Below, in pieces: positions 55,449 through 63,766 of a DNA stretch of 64,000 bases. This stretch comes from Mesorhizobium kowhaii (GTDB lineage: Bacteria; Pseudomonadota; Alphaproteobacteria; Rhizobiales; Rhizobiaceae). The position numbers were made by a program, and so were the translations under genes. The DNA lies in assembly GCF_003253745.1 (NCBI RefSeq), contig NZ_MZXV01000032.1, forward strand, positions 310,001 to 374,000, read 5' to 3'. Below the pieces are notes generated by a model. That model did not search any database. It saw nothing but the letters and a program-made list of their open reading frames with translations, and was not told the DNA's origin. Position 1 is the stretch's first letter; every line of letters begins with the position of its first letter.

Positions 55449-57092
55449 ATGAAGCACTTTTTCAATCGCAGGGAAACGATCGTCACCGAGGCGCTGGACG
55501 GCCTCTTGCGGACCATTGGCGCCGGCGATCTGGCGCGCCTCGACGGGTATCCCGAAATCAAGGTCATCCTGCGCGCCGACTGGGACAAGACGAACGTCAG
55601 CGTCCTCTCCGGCGGCGGCGCTGGGCACGAGCCGTCACATGCCGGCTTCGTTGGCAAGGGCATGCTGACGGCGGCGGTTTCGGGCGAGATCTTTGCCTCG
55701 CCAAGCGTCGAGGCGGTGCTGGCCGCCATTCGCGCGGTCACTGGCCCGGCCGGCTGCCTGCTGATCGTCAAGAACTACACCGGCGACCGTCTCAATTTCG
55801 GCCTGGCGGCCGAGAAGGCGCGGGCTGAGGGCTTCCGCGTCGAGATGGTGATCGTCGCCGACGATATCGCGCTGCCCGATATTGCCCAGCCGCGCGGTGT
55901 TGCCGGTACATTGTTCGTGCACAAGATCGCCGGCCATCTGTCGGAAGCCGGCCACGATCTTGCAGCCGTCGCGACAGCAGCGCGAGCCGCGGCGAAGGAC
56001 ATCGTTTCACTCGGCATGTCGCTGTCGTCCTGCTCGATCCCGGGCCAACCGCACGAAGACAGATTTGGCGAAAACGATGGCGAGCTCGGCCTCGGTATTC
56101 ACGGTGAGCCGGGCGTCGAGCGGATTGCCGTGCAAAGCGCCGACAGGCTGGTCGCGATCATGGTGGAGCGGCTTGCGGCACAGCTCGATCCGGCAGCCAG
56201 CTATGCCTTGCTCATCAACAATCTCGGCTCCGTGCCGCCGCTCGAAATGTCGCTTGTCGCCAATGCGGTGCTGGCTTCGCCGCTCGCCAAGACCATCAAG
56301 CTGACGATCGGCCCCGGAGCGCTGATGACGGCGCTCAACATGAACGGCTTCTCGCTGTCGCTGATCCGGCTGGACGCTGTGCGCGAGGCAGCCTTGCTGG
56401 CACCGGTCGGCCCACACGCCTGGATGCCGGCAAAGCCTCTTGTTGCGCCGGCTATTGTGCCGCTGGCGAAACCAGCCGCCGTAAGCGCGGCACACAAGCC
56501 CAGCCAGGATGCACGCACCAGACGCCTTGTCGTCACCATCGGCGAGCGGCTGATCGCGCTCGAAGCCACTTTGAACGGGCTGGACGCCAAGGCGGGAGAT
56601 GGCGACACCGGTTCGACGGTGGCGACAGGCGCGCGCAGTGTGCTCGATCGGCTGGATACGCTGCCGCTGGCCGATCCTGCGGCAACCCTTGGCGCGGTGG
56701 GCGACATTCTGAGCGCGTCCATGGGCGGCTCCAGCGGCGTGCTGCTGTCGATCTTCTTCACCGCGGCGGCGCAGGCTTTGGATGGCGGCGCCGGCCTGGC
56801 CAAAGCGCTGCTTGCCGGCCTCGAACGGATGACCTTCTACGGCGGCGCAAAGGTTGGCGACCGCACGATGATCGATGCCCTGGAGCCAGCGCTGAAATCG
56901 CTGGACACCGGCGGCCTGGAGGAGGCGGCAACGGCGGCTCGACGCGGTGCCGAGGCCACGTCCGCCATGGACAGAGCGAAAGCCGGGCGGTCCGCTTATG
57001 TCGGCAGCAAGCTGCAAGGCGTGGTCGACCCCGGCGCCTATGCCGTGGCCGAGGCCTTCGCGGCCGCAGCCGCGCTGCTTGCAGCGGTCTGA
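55449..57092 (+). CDS. dhaK: ATP-dependent dihydroxyacetone kinase, DhaK-DhaL fusion
   Basis: The 547-residue enzyme joins a DhaK domain (about 1-325) to a DhaL domain (about 345-547), the ATP-using type. In DhaK, His218 in GIHGEPG would form the hemiaminal link with the substrate, with His60 (GHEP) and Asp113 nearby. The DhaL part has the Mg-ADP motif DAKAGDGDTG and MGGSSGVLLS. Substrates are dihydroxyacetone or other short ketoses. The ATG at 55449 follows an 80-base gap after the ATPase gene. A Pro/Ala linker joins the two domains. Confidence 0.93.
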   Translation: MKHFFNRRETIVTEALDGLLRTIGAGDLARLDGYPEIKVILRADWDKTNVSVLSGGGAGHEPSHAGFVGKGMLTAAVSGEIFASPSVEAVLAAIRAVTGPAGCLLIVKNYTGDRLNFGLAAEKARAEGFRVEMVIVADDIALPDIAQPRGVAGTLFVHKIAGHLSEAGHDLAAVATAARAAAKDIVSLGMSLSSCSIPGQPHEDRFGENDGELGLGIHGEPGVERIAVQSADRLVAIMVERLAAQLDPAASYALLINNLGSVPPLEMSLVANAVLASPLAKTIKLTIGPGALMTALNMNGFSLSLIRLDAVREAALLAPVGPHAWMPAKPLVAPAIVPLAKPAAVSAAHKPSQDARTRRLVVTIGERLIALEATLNGLDAKAGDGDTGSTVATGARSVLDRLDTLPLADPAATLGAVGDILSASMGGSSGVLLSIFFTAAAQALDGGAGLAKALLAGLERMTFYGGAKVGDRTMIDALEPALKSLDTGGLEEAATAARRGAEATSAMDRAKAGRSAYVGSKLQGVVDPGAYAVAEAFAAAAALLAAV

Positions 57093-57164
57093 CGCATGCT
57101 TCAGTTGTCGAATGAAAATTCTTTCGCTACTGCCGGCAGGGTGGGAACCAGGAATTTGGGTGAC

Positions 57165-57767
57165 ATGGCGGCGTTGAACCTTTCCAGGCTGATCGCGGCC
57201 GCCGCGGACACGATTGCCGCTCACGCCGAGGCGTTGACGGCGCTCGATCAGGCAATCGGCGACGGCGATCATGGGCTGAACATGAAGCGCGGTTTCGAGG
57301 CCGTGCGCAGCGAAGCCGAGGCGTTTGCTGCCAAGCCGCTGCCCGAGGCGCTCAAGGCGATCGGCACCAAGCTGGTGATGACGGTCGGCGGGGCTTCCGG
57401 TCCGCTGTTCGGCACCTTGTTCATGGCGCTCGGCAAGGAGATTTCCGCCGCGCCCGATCGCGCCAATCTGACCCTGGCTTTCGGCAAGGCCATCGAAGCG
57501 GTGGCCGCAAGGGGCAAGTCGCAGGTTGGGCAGAAGACGATGCTCGACGTGCTGCAGCCTGTGCATGATGCCCTGTTGCGGGGAAAGACGGGGGCGGAAA
57601 TCGCCGATATCGCCGACGCGGCCGCCGAAGCGACCGTGCCGATGAAGGCCCTGCGTGGCCGAGCCTCGTTCCTTGGCGACCGCTCGATCGGCCATATGGA
57701 TGCCGGTGCGCGCTCAACCGCGCTTCTCGTGCGGACAGTGGCGGAAACCGTCGGGGAAAGCGCATGA
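57165..57767 (+). CDS. dhaL: PTS-type dihydroxyacetone kinase subunit DhaL
   Basis: The 200-residue protein has the Mg-ADP site DQAIGDGDHG, GGASGPLFGTLF and GQKTMLDVLQP, as in DhaL, which holds ADP as a permanent cofactor and passes phosphate from DhaM to DhaK substrate. The ATG at 57165 gives a normal N-terminus; a longer reading from 57096 is possible. Its stop overlaps the dhaM start by 4 bases. It lacks a fused DhaK, so it probably works with the DhaK encoded at 60635. Confidence 0.93.
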   Translation: MAALNLSRLIAAAADTIAAHAEALTALDQAIGDGDHGLNMKRGFEAVRSEAEAFAAKPLPEALKAIGTKLVMTVGGASGPLFGTLFMALGKEISAAPDRANLTLAFGKAIEAVAARGKSQVGQKTMLDVLQPVHDALLRGKTGAEIADIADAAAEATVPMKALRGRASFLGDRSIGHMDAGARSTALLVRTVAETVGESA

Positions 57768-58153
57768 GCAATGTCGGCATCGTCATCGTTTCGCATTCGC
57801 CGCTGGTCGCCGAGGGCACGGCCGACATGGTTCGGCAGATGGTGGGCGACGAAGTGCCGCTTGCATGGTGCGGCGGAAACGGCCATGGCGGGCTCGGCAC
57901 CAATGTCGAGGCGATCATGAGCGCCATCGACAGGGCATGGTCGGAAGCCGGCGTCGCCATCCTAGTCGATCTCGGCGGCGCCGAGACCAACAGCGAAATG
58001 GCGGTGGAGATGATCGGCGAGCCGCGTGCGCAGAAGATCATCGTCTGCAACGCGCCGATCGTCGAAGGCGCGGTGATGGCGGCGACCGAGGCGTCCGGCG
58101 GGGCCTCGCTCAAGGAAGTGGTGGCGACGGCGCACGAATTGTCGCCGTCGTGA
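57764..58153 (+). CDS. dhaM: PTS-type dihydroxyacetone kinase phosphotransfer subunit DhaM
   Basis: The 129-residue protein is a single EIIA-mannose-type domain with the phosphorylated His11 in VIVSHS. It passes phosphate from HPr to the DhaL-bound ADP. In some bacteria DhaM is fused to HPr and part of EI; here the three are separate genes in the same order. It overlaps dhaL by 4 bases. Confidence 0.93.
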   Translation: MSNVGIVIVSHSPLVAEGTADMVRQMVGDEVPLAWCGGNGHGGLGTNVEAIMSAIDRAWSEAGVAILVDLGGAETNSEMAVEMIGEPRAQKIIVCNAPIVEGAVMAATEASGGASLKEVVATAHELSPS

Positions 58154-58174
58154 ACGAACGGGAATCTTGAAGAT

Positions 58175-58477
58175 ATGTCCGCATCCGCCGAAGCGACCGT
58201 CCTGATCACCCATGAGGTGGGTCTGCATGCGCGTCCTTCGGTGAAGTTCACCAAGCTGGCCAAGACCTTCGCCGCCGAGGTGGAAATAGCACTTGCCGCC
58301 AACGGGCCATGGTTCGACGCCAAGAGCATCGTCAAGGTGATGGCCACCAAGGCGCCGAAAGGCACGGTGCTGCACATCAGGGCCAGCGGCGCCGGCGCCA
58401 ATGATGCCGTCGACGCACTGGTCGAACTGGTGCGGCGCGATTTCGACGAAGGCGCGGACCATGTCCGAACCGCTTAG
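58175..58477 (+). CDS. Phosphocarrier protein HPr
   Basis: A 100-residue HPr with the phosphorylated His18 in VGLHARPS and a serine (Ser51) at the place of the regulatory site in Gram-positive HPr. It would shuttle phosphate from EI to DhaM. This HPr is encoded within the dha operon, not beside a nitrogen-PTS gene, so it is probably dedicated to the kinase. Confidence 0.93.
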   Translation: MSASAEATVLITHEVGLHARPSVKFTKLAKTFAAEVEIALAANGPWFDAKSIVKVMATKAPKGTVLHIRASGAGANDAVDALVELVRRDFDEGADHVRTA

Positions 58478-60077
58478 GCTTCAAGGCATCTCGGCCTCGG
58501 CCGGTTATGCCGAGGGGCCGCTGTTCGACCTCGACCGGATTGCCATTGCTTACGCCTGCAAGGAAAATACCGCCGACGAGAAAGCAGCGCTCGAGACCGC
58601 AATCGACATTGCGACGGGCCGTCTCGCCGCATTGATCAAAATCGCTGATGGTGACGCCGCCGACATCCTCGAATTTCAGATAGCCATGCTGGGGGACGAC
58701 GCGTTGAGCGGCCCGGCTTTTGCAGCGATTGCCTCCGGACACCCCGCCGATGCGGCATGGCGACAGGCGCTGGATGTGGAAATCGCTGGCTACGAGACCT
58801 CGGATCAAGAGTATTTCCGCGCCCGTGCGGCCGACATACGCGACATCAGGGACCAGGTGCTGCGCGCGTTGACCGAGGATGGCGACATCCAGGCACCACG
58901 CGGCGCTATTCTCTACGGCGAGGACATCGCACCGACGCGTTTTCTCGAGACCGACTGGAGCGGCGGCGGCGGCATCGCGCTGAAGGCGGGCAGCGCGGCG
59001 AGCCACGTCGCCATGCTGGCGCGCTCGCGCGGCGTGCCTATGGTTGTGGGGCTTGGGGTGTTGGGTCTTGGCAACTCGCCTGCCAATCTTGCCGGCATCG
59101 CGCTGCTCGATGCCGAACATGGCGGCATCGTGCTGTCGCCTTCCAAGGCCGAAATCGATGCCTTTCGCCAATCGTCGTCATCGTTCTTCGCACGCCGCGA
59201 CCGGGCCGGGATTTTTCTGGCGCGGCCGGCGGTGACCAAGACCGGTACAGCGGTGCGCGTACAGGTCAATATCGCCGATCCGTCCGACGTCGACGGCATC
59301 GACATCGCCACCTGCGACGGCGTCGGGCTGATGCGCACCGAATTCCTGTTCGGCAAGACATTGCCGGATGAGGAGACGCAGTATCGCGCCTATCGCAAGG
59401 TGCTGGAATGGGCCGGCGACAAGCCGGTGACGATCCGCACCGTCGATGCCGGCGGCGACAAGCCAGTGCCCGGCTTCACTGTCGAGGAAGGCAATCCGTT
59501 CCTCGGTCTGCGCGGCATCAGGCTGTCGCTGGCGCGGCCGGAAGTGTTTCGTGTACAAATCCGGGCACTGCTGCGCGCCGCCGTCCACGGCAGTCTGAAA
59601 GTGATGTTCCCGATGATCGCCGTTGTGGAGGAATACAGACAGGCAGCGGCGATGTTCGCCGAGGAGCAGGCAGCCCTTGCTACTCACGGCATTCCGCAAA
59701 AGATGCCGCCGCTCGGCATCATGGTCGAGGTGCCTTCGGTGGCGATCGTGCCGGAGGCCTTTGCCGAGGCCGCCTTCTTCTCGATCGGCTCCAACGACCT
59801 GACCCAGTATGTCATGGCAGCCGCCCGGGACAACGCTCTAGTGGCACACCTCAACTCGGTCCGTCATCCAGCCGTGCTGCGGCTTGTCGCTGCCGTAACC
59901 GCGTTTGGCTTGCGTGCAGAAATTCCGGTCAGCCTGTGCGGCGATGCCGGCGGCGACCCCGCCTCGATCCCGTCGCTGCTCGAGGCCGGCCTGCGCGACC
60001 TTTCCGTTGCCCCCGCGCAACTCGCCATGGCCAAGGCGGCCATCGCGGACGTTTCGATCCAGGCGCGGCCGGCATGA
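58461..60077 (+). CDS. Phosphoenolpyruvate-protein phosphotransferase (enzyme I)
   Basis: The 538-residue enzyme I has the phosphorylated His182 in SAASHVAMLAR, the PEP-binding LMRTEFLF, FSIGSNDLTQY and the catalytic Cys in SLCGDAGGDP. It is a plain EI without the GAF domain of the nitrogen PTS (EINtr), so it is the sugar-type form. It overlaps the HPr gene by 17 bases and the next gene by 4. It would feed phosphate from PEP into the DhaM-DhaL-DhaK chain. Confidence 0.94.
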   Translation: MSEPLRLQGISASAGYAEGPLFDLDRIAIAYACKENTADEKAALETAIDIATGRLAALIKIADGDAADILEFQIAMLGDDALSGPAFAAIASGHPADAAWRQALDVEIAGYETSDQEYFRARAADIRDIRDQVLRALTEDGDIQAPRGAILYGEDIAPTRFLETDWSGGGGIALKAGSAASHVAMLARSRGVPMVVGLGVLGLGNSPANLAGIALLDAEHGGIVLSPSKAEIDAFRQSSSSFFARRDRAGIFLARPAVTKTGTAVRVQVNIADPSDVDGIDIATCDGVGLMRTEFLFGKTLPDEETQYRAYRKVLEWAGDKPVTIRTVDAGGDKPVPGFTVEEGNPFLGLRGIRLSLARPEVFRVQIRALLRAAVHGSLKVMFPMIAVVEEYRQAAAMFAEEQAALATHGIPQKMPPLGIMVEVPSVAIVPEAFAEAAFFSIGSNDLTQYVMAAARDNALVAHLNSVRHPAVLRLVAAVTAFGLRAEIPVSLCGDAGGDPASIPSLLEAGLRDLSVAPAQLAMAKAAIADVSIQARPA

Positions 60078-60496
60078 TCGACAAGATGCCTGAAGCCGGT
60101 TCCGAAGAGGCGATCCGCGCCTACAAGACGATCCTGTCGCACGTCATCGACCAGCGGCCGTCCGGCATGCGCCAGCGGCTCGCCGATGCGCTTGGCAAGC
60201 ACCGCAGCTTCGTCACGCAGATTTCCAGCCCGGCCTATTCGATCCCGATCCCGTCAAAGCATTTGCCTTCGATCTTTTCCGTCTGCCATTTCAGCCCCGC
60301 CGAGCGCGACCAGTTTCTCGCCGCCTATCATCAGGCGCATCCGGGAAAAATGTCTGTCGCGGCAGGCATGCGCAAGACGCGGCATGTTTCGCTCATCGTG
60401 CCCGATTTCGGTGACGACAAGCAGAACGCAGCGCTCGACCGGGCAGTGAATGATTTTATCCAGAAGATCACCAGCATCACCGGTAAGGGTGGCTGA
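60074..60496 (+). CDS. HTH-like protein of the dha operon
   Basis: The 140-residue protein has a region (MRQRLADALGKHRSFVTQIS and SIPIPSKHLPSIFSV, residues 32-70) that reads as a lambda-repressor-like helix-turn-helix, followed by a region of unknown fold. It overlaps the EI gene by 4 bases, so it is made with the kinase chain. It may be the local regulator acting on the TTACTAAAC sites, but there is no direct evidence. I do not recognise the family. Confidence 0.68.
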   Translation: MIDKMPEAGSEEAIRAYKTILSHVIDQRPSGMRQRLADALGKHRSFVTQISSPAYSIPIPSKHLPSIFSVCHFSPAERDQFLAAYHQAHPGKMSVAAGMRKTRHVSLIVPDFGDDKQNAALDRAVNDFIQKITSITGKGG

Positions 60497-60500
60497 TCCG

Positions 60501-60543
60501 TTAGAGCGGTTCAATATTTCGTGGAGCGATTGAACCACTCTAA
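60501..60543. repeat. Palindrome TTAGAGCGGTTCAAT
   Basis: Arms 60501-60515 and 60529-60543 are reverse complements with one mismatch. Another dispersed Rhizobiales palindrome type, just beyond the stop codon of the HTH-like gene. Confidence 0.7.
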
Positions 60544-60557
60544 CCTTTTGTTTCTAC

Positions 60558-60601
60558 GCAATTCCGGACGGAAAACCGTTACACACTTTTCCTGGAATTG
60601 C
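60558..60601. repeat. 44-bp palindromic repeat, copy 2
   Basis: Same element and orientation as 10227-10270, with GCAATTCC and GGAATTGC at the ends. It lies in the 138-base gap before the stand-alone dhaK gene. Confidence 0.85.
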
Positions 60602-60634
60602 TTTGGTTGAGGCCCATTTCGGGAGGAGACGGCC

Positions 60635-61621
60635 GTGAAGAAATTTATGAATTCGGTGGACACGGTGCTGACCGAAAGCCTCGACGGCTTCGTTGCCGCC
60701 CATGCCGACATCCTTGTGCTTGGCGACGAGCACAAATTCGTCCGCCGCAAGGCCTTGCGGCCGGGCAAGGTGGCGCTGATCTCCGGCGGCGGCTCCGGCC
60801 ACGAGCCGCTGCATGGCGGCTTTGTCGGTCACGGCATGCTCGACGCCGCCTGCCCCGGCCAGGTGTTCACCTCGCCGACGCCGGACCAGATGCTGGCGGC
60901 GGCAGAAGCCGTCGACACCGGCGCCGGCTGCCTGTTCATCGTCAAGAACTATGAGGGCGACGTGATGAACTTCGAGATGGCGGCTGAAATGTCGGAAGGC
61001 GTCATGCAGATCGTCACCAATGACGATGTCGCCGTCGAAAACTCGTCCTACACGACCGGCCGGCGCGGCGTCGCCGGCACGCTGGTCGTCGAAAAGATCG
61101 TCGGCGCGGCGGCCGAGCATGGCCTGGCGCTGGCGCCGCTGAAGGCGCTGGGCGAACGCGTCAACGGTGTGACCCGGTCGATGGGCGTGGCGCTGACCAG
61201 TTGCACCGTGCCCGCCGCAGGCAAGCCGACTTTCGACATCGGAGATGGCGAGATGGAGTTCGGCGTCGGCATCCACGGCGAGCCCGGAAGGCGACGCGAC
61301 ATGTTGAAAAGCGCAGATGCGATCGCGCAAGAGATTTGTGCCGCGATCCTGGGCGATCTCGGCGACAGGGCCAAGGGCCCGGCGCTGCTGTTCGTCAATG
61401 GCTTTGGCGGCACGCCGTTGATGGAACTCTATCTGATGTACAACAGCGCGCGAACAATTTTCGAGAGGCACGGCGTGACGGTGACCCGTTCGCTGGTCGG
61501 CTCCTATGTCACTTCGCTCGACATGGCTGGCTGTTCGATCACGCTGACCATGCTCGACGCGGAAACGGCCGCATTCTGGGACGCGCCGGTGCACACGGCG
61601 GCGCTGCGCTGGGGCATGTAG
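60635..61621 (+). CDS. dhaK: Dihydroxyacetone kinase subunit DhaK (stand-alone)
   Basis: The 328-residue protein is a single DhaK domain with His214 (GIHGEPG, covalent substrate link), His56 (GHEP) and Asp109, as in the PTS-type E. coli DhaK. It lacks a DhaL part and would take phosphate from the DhaL encoded at 57165. The start is GTG at 60635 with GGGAGGAG upstream. It is separated from the operon by two palindromic repeats, so it may have its own promoter. Confidence 0.93.
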   Translation: MKKFMNSVDTVLTESLDGFVAAHADILVLGDEHKFVRRKALRPGKVALISGGGSGHEPLHGGFVGHGMLDAACPGQVFTSPTPDQMLAAAEAVDTGAGCLFIVKNYEGDVMNFEMAAEMSEGVMQIVTNDDVAVENSSYTTGRRGVAGTLVVEKIVGAAAEHGLALAPLKALGERVNGVTRSMGVALTSCTVPAAGKPTFDIGDGEMEFGVGIHGEPGRRRDMLKSADAIAQEICAAILGDLGDRAKGPALLFVNGFGGTPLMELYLMYNSARTIFERHGVTVTRSLVGSYVTSLDMAGCSITLTMLDAETAAFWDAPVHTAALRWGM

Positions 61622-61781
61622 TCTTCCTGCCAAGCTGTGGCTGGAATCGTGCCGCCGGCGGGAATCGTCCCAGAAATAGTCTTCCTCGCGACGCGGGATC
61701 GTCCGAACCGTCCGGGCCAGACCGTTGCTTTCCTTCCCCCGAGTAAGGTAAAGGACTCCTCGGGACTTGTGGAGATAGCGT

Positions 61782-61898
61782 ATGCGTTACAATTGGGAGC
61801 GGGCTCCGACGAGCTTCGAACGTCACAGAAAAGCCCTGGCGACAGCCATTTTGATCTTCGGCGGCATCGGCCTCATGCTTGTGGCTTTGCCGATCTAG
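61782..61898 (+). CDS. Possible 38-residue single-helix membrane protein
   Basis: The ATG at 61782 is preceded by GTGGAGAT at good spacing. The peptide has a polar start (MRYNWERAPTSFERHRKAL) and one hydrophobic segment (about 19-37). Its stop codon directly precedes the third 44-bp palindrome. The 160 bases between dhaK and this ORF hold no other gene. Confidence 0.5.
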   Translation: MRYNWERAPTSFERHRKALATAILIFGGIGLMLVALPI

Positions 61899-61899
61899 A

Positions 61900-61943
61900 G
61901 CAATTCCAGGAAAAGTGTGAAACGGTTTTCCGTCCGGAATTGC
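61900..61943. repeat. 44-bp palindromic repeat, copy 3
   Basis: Third copy, in opposite orientation to copies 1 and 2. Flanked on both sides by GATCTAGAGCA-like sequence, so part of the flanking sequence may be duplicated. Confidence 0.85.
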
Positions 61944-62004
61944 GTCGATCTAGAGCAAGCGACATTCATCGAACGGCTGCCTGGGAAACTCGGGACACGG
62001 ATTG

Positions 62005-62826
62005 TCAGCGCGGCTGGCCGGTCACGGCAATGAAGCGGCGGTCGCGCCCCTCGAAGCCTTGGCTGAAGCGCTGCACCAGCACCACAATCACGGCCGGCTT
62101 GCCGGCCGGGGTGAATTCGTAGGATTCCGACAGGCTGTAGGAGGTCGGACAGTTCCTTGAGCCCGGCACCGTCTTGTCTTCATGCAGGACCTTGAACGGC
62201 TTGCCGTCCTGCCCCTGCAGCGTCAGCCGAAAGCCGAGCGCCTTGCCCGATATGTCGCCTTGCTGCGTGGCGTCGAAACTCGCTGAACAGTCGGTGGTGC
62301 TGCTGGCCAGGATCTGGTCGAGCTGGATGGTCGAGATGTCGAGTTGGTCATAGAGCGGCGAAAGCCATTTCTGCGACACCTGCTCGAGGCGGGAAATGTC
62401 GTTGTAGGCAACCATCTCATCGGGAAAGGTGAACTTGTCGGAAGCCGTCTGCTCGCCGCGCGACGCGATGGCATATTCGGCAAGGATGGGCGCCGCCTTC
62501 GCAGCGGCCCGTGCCCTTGCCTGTTCCAGGGTCAGTGTCGCCTCCTCGGACTCGTCAACGACGAGGATCGGCTCGCCGCCAACGAAGGCGTCGGTACGGG
62601 TGTCGATGATGTCGATCTGCGAATAGCCGGAAGCCGAGGCGCCGGCGTCGAGCGTTCCATATTGCTCGAAGGCGAAGGTGCTGCCGTCGGGCGAAAAGCC
62701 GATGATGCGCCGTGCCGCGGCATCGCCGGCCTCAGCGGTTCCAGTCGAGATCGCGAGCATGACACCCAGGAAAGATGGAAGCAGGGATTGCCTGATGGTC
62801 CGCCCAAGACGAGGCATTCTCTTCAC
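62005..62826 (-). CDS. DUF2259 secreted protein, paralog 1
   Basis: A 273-residue protein with a signal peptide (to about residue 33), then IIGFSPDGSTFAFEQYGTLD, the DUF2259 start, and a C-terminus ending IVVLVQRFSQGFEGRDRRFIAVT. Its neighbour on the left-going transcript is a paralog with the same block. The start is GTG at 62826, overlapping the paralog's stop by 4 bases (GTGA); an ATG nine bases inside is an alternative. Function unknown; the location is periplasmic or secreted. Confidence 0.85.
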   Translation of the reverse strand: MKRMPRLGRTIRQSLLPSFLGVMLAISTGTAEAGDAAARRIIGFSPDGSTFAFEQYGTLDAGASASGYSQIDIIDTRTDAFVGGEPILVVDESEEATLTLEQARARAAAKAAPILAEYAIASRGEQTASDKFTFPDEMVAYNDISRLEQVSQKWLSPLYDQLDISTIQLDQILASSTTDCSASFDATQQGDISGKALGFRLTLQGQDGKPFKVLHEDKTVPGSRNCPTSYSLSESYEFTPAGKPAVIVVLVQRFSQGFEGRDRRFIAVTGQPR

Positions 62827-63653
62827 TCCCCTCGTTTCACCAGCGCGGTCACCACCGTGAAACGGCGGTCCGGCCCTTCCATGACATATTCGAAGCGTTG
62901 CACAAGCACGGCAAGCGCGATCGAGCCATCCGCCAATTGCAAGGCGTGCGCCTCGGCAAGACCGAAGCCGAGCGGGCAGCCCTCATCCGTCTGCGCAGCC
63001 TGGACCGCGCCAAGCACGAGCGGCGGCTTGCCGTCGCGCTGCAGCGTCAGCGTAAAGCCCTTGGCGGTGTAGCCGTAGTCGGCACAGGTGCCGGCCGACG
63101 AGGCGATGGCCTGTTCCTGCAGCTCCATATGGGCTCCACCTCCGAATACCGAGGGTTCCAAAGCCATCGTCGCCACCGCGGCCTGCTGCAATGCCTTGAC
63201 AACAGGCGATTGGCGTCCGTCCGTCTCGTCGGCGATGGCCAGCGTGGTTTCGCGCGAACGGCTGGCGGCCACGATGCCGACCCGGGTGCCGCTTCCATTG
63301 ATGCCGAACCGTTGCAGCAAGGGCGCGGCCTGTTGCTTCGCCTGCCGCCGGATGACCAGGAGTGGATCCTGATTGGGGTCTTGCAGCAGGCTGTCATCGA
63401 CCGTGGTGGTATCGACGACGAGCGGCACACCATCGACGGATCTGTTCGTGGCGACCGCGATCACATCGGTCAGCGAATAATCCATGCCGGAGACGCTTTC
63501 GGTGCCGTATTGCTCGAAGGCAAAGGTGCGGCCATCGCTGGAAAAGCCGAGCGGCTCGACGGCCGCGCCATCGTCCGCCCAGGCGACGGATGCGACCGTC
63601 AATGACAGCGCCGCCAGCACGGCCGCTCCACCAATCCCGTATCGAAATTTCAT
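62823..63653 (-). CDS. DUF2259 secreted protein, paralog 2
   Basis: A 276-residue protein with a signal peptide (residues 1-26, ending AWA), PLGFSSDGRTFAFEQYGTES near the mature start and VLVQRFEYVMEGPDRRFTVVT near the end, the same landmarks as its neighbour. The ATG at 63653 gives a normal signal peptide; the frame is open much further upstream but that lies beyond the promoter of the divergent prpE gene. It is transcribed first and coupled to paralog 1. Confidence 0.85.
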   Translation of the reverse strand: MKFRYGIGGAAVLAALSLTVASVAWADDGAAVEPLGFSSDGRTFAFEQYGTESVSGMDYSLTDVIAVATNRSVDGVPLVVDTTTVDDSLLQDPNQDPLLVIRRQAKQQAAPLLQRFGINGSGTRVGIVAASRSRETTLAIADETDGRQSPVVKALQQAAVATMALEPSVFGGGAHMELQEQAIASSAGTCADYGYTAKGFTLTLQRDGKPPLVLGAVQAAQTDEGCPLGFGLAEAHALQLADGSIALAVLVQRFEYVMEGPDRRFTVVTALVKRGE

Positions 63654-63766
63654 CGCAGCTTGCCCCCAAGCGCCAGATCGATGCCGGCCGCACGATGGCG
63701 TGCATTTGCGGCCAAGGTTAGAGCGCGCTATCTGGAGGGAAGAAAATCGTTCCTGGGAGGTGTCGG

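Noticed and set aside
57096..57164. Longer N-terminus for DhaL
   Set aside because: The extra 23 residues do not resemble DhaL proteins and the internal ATG gives a normal start, though it cannot be fully excluded.
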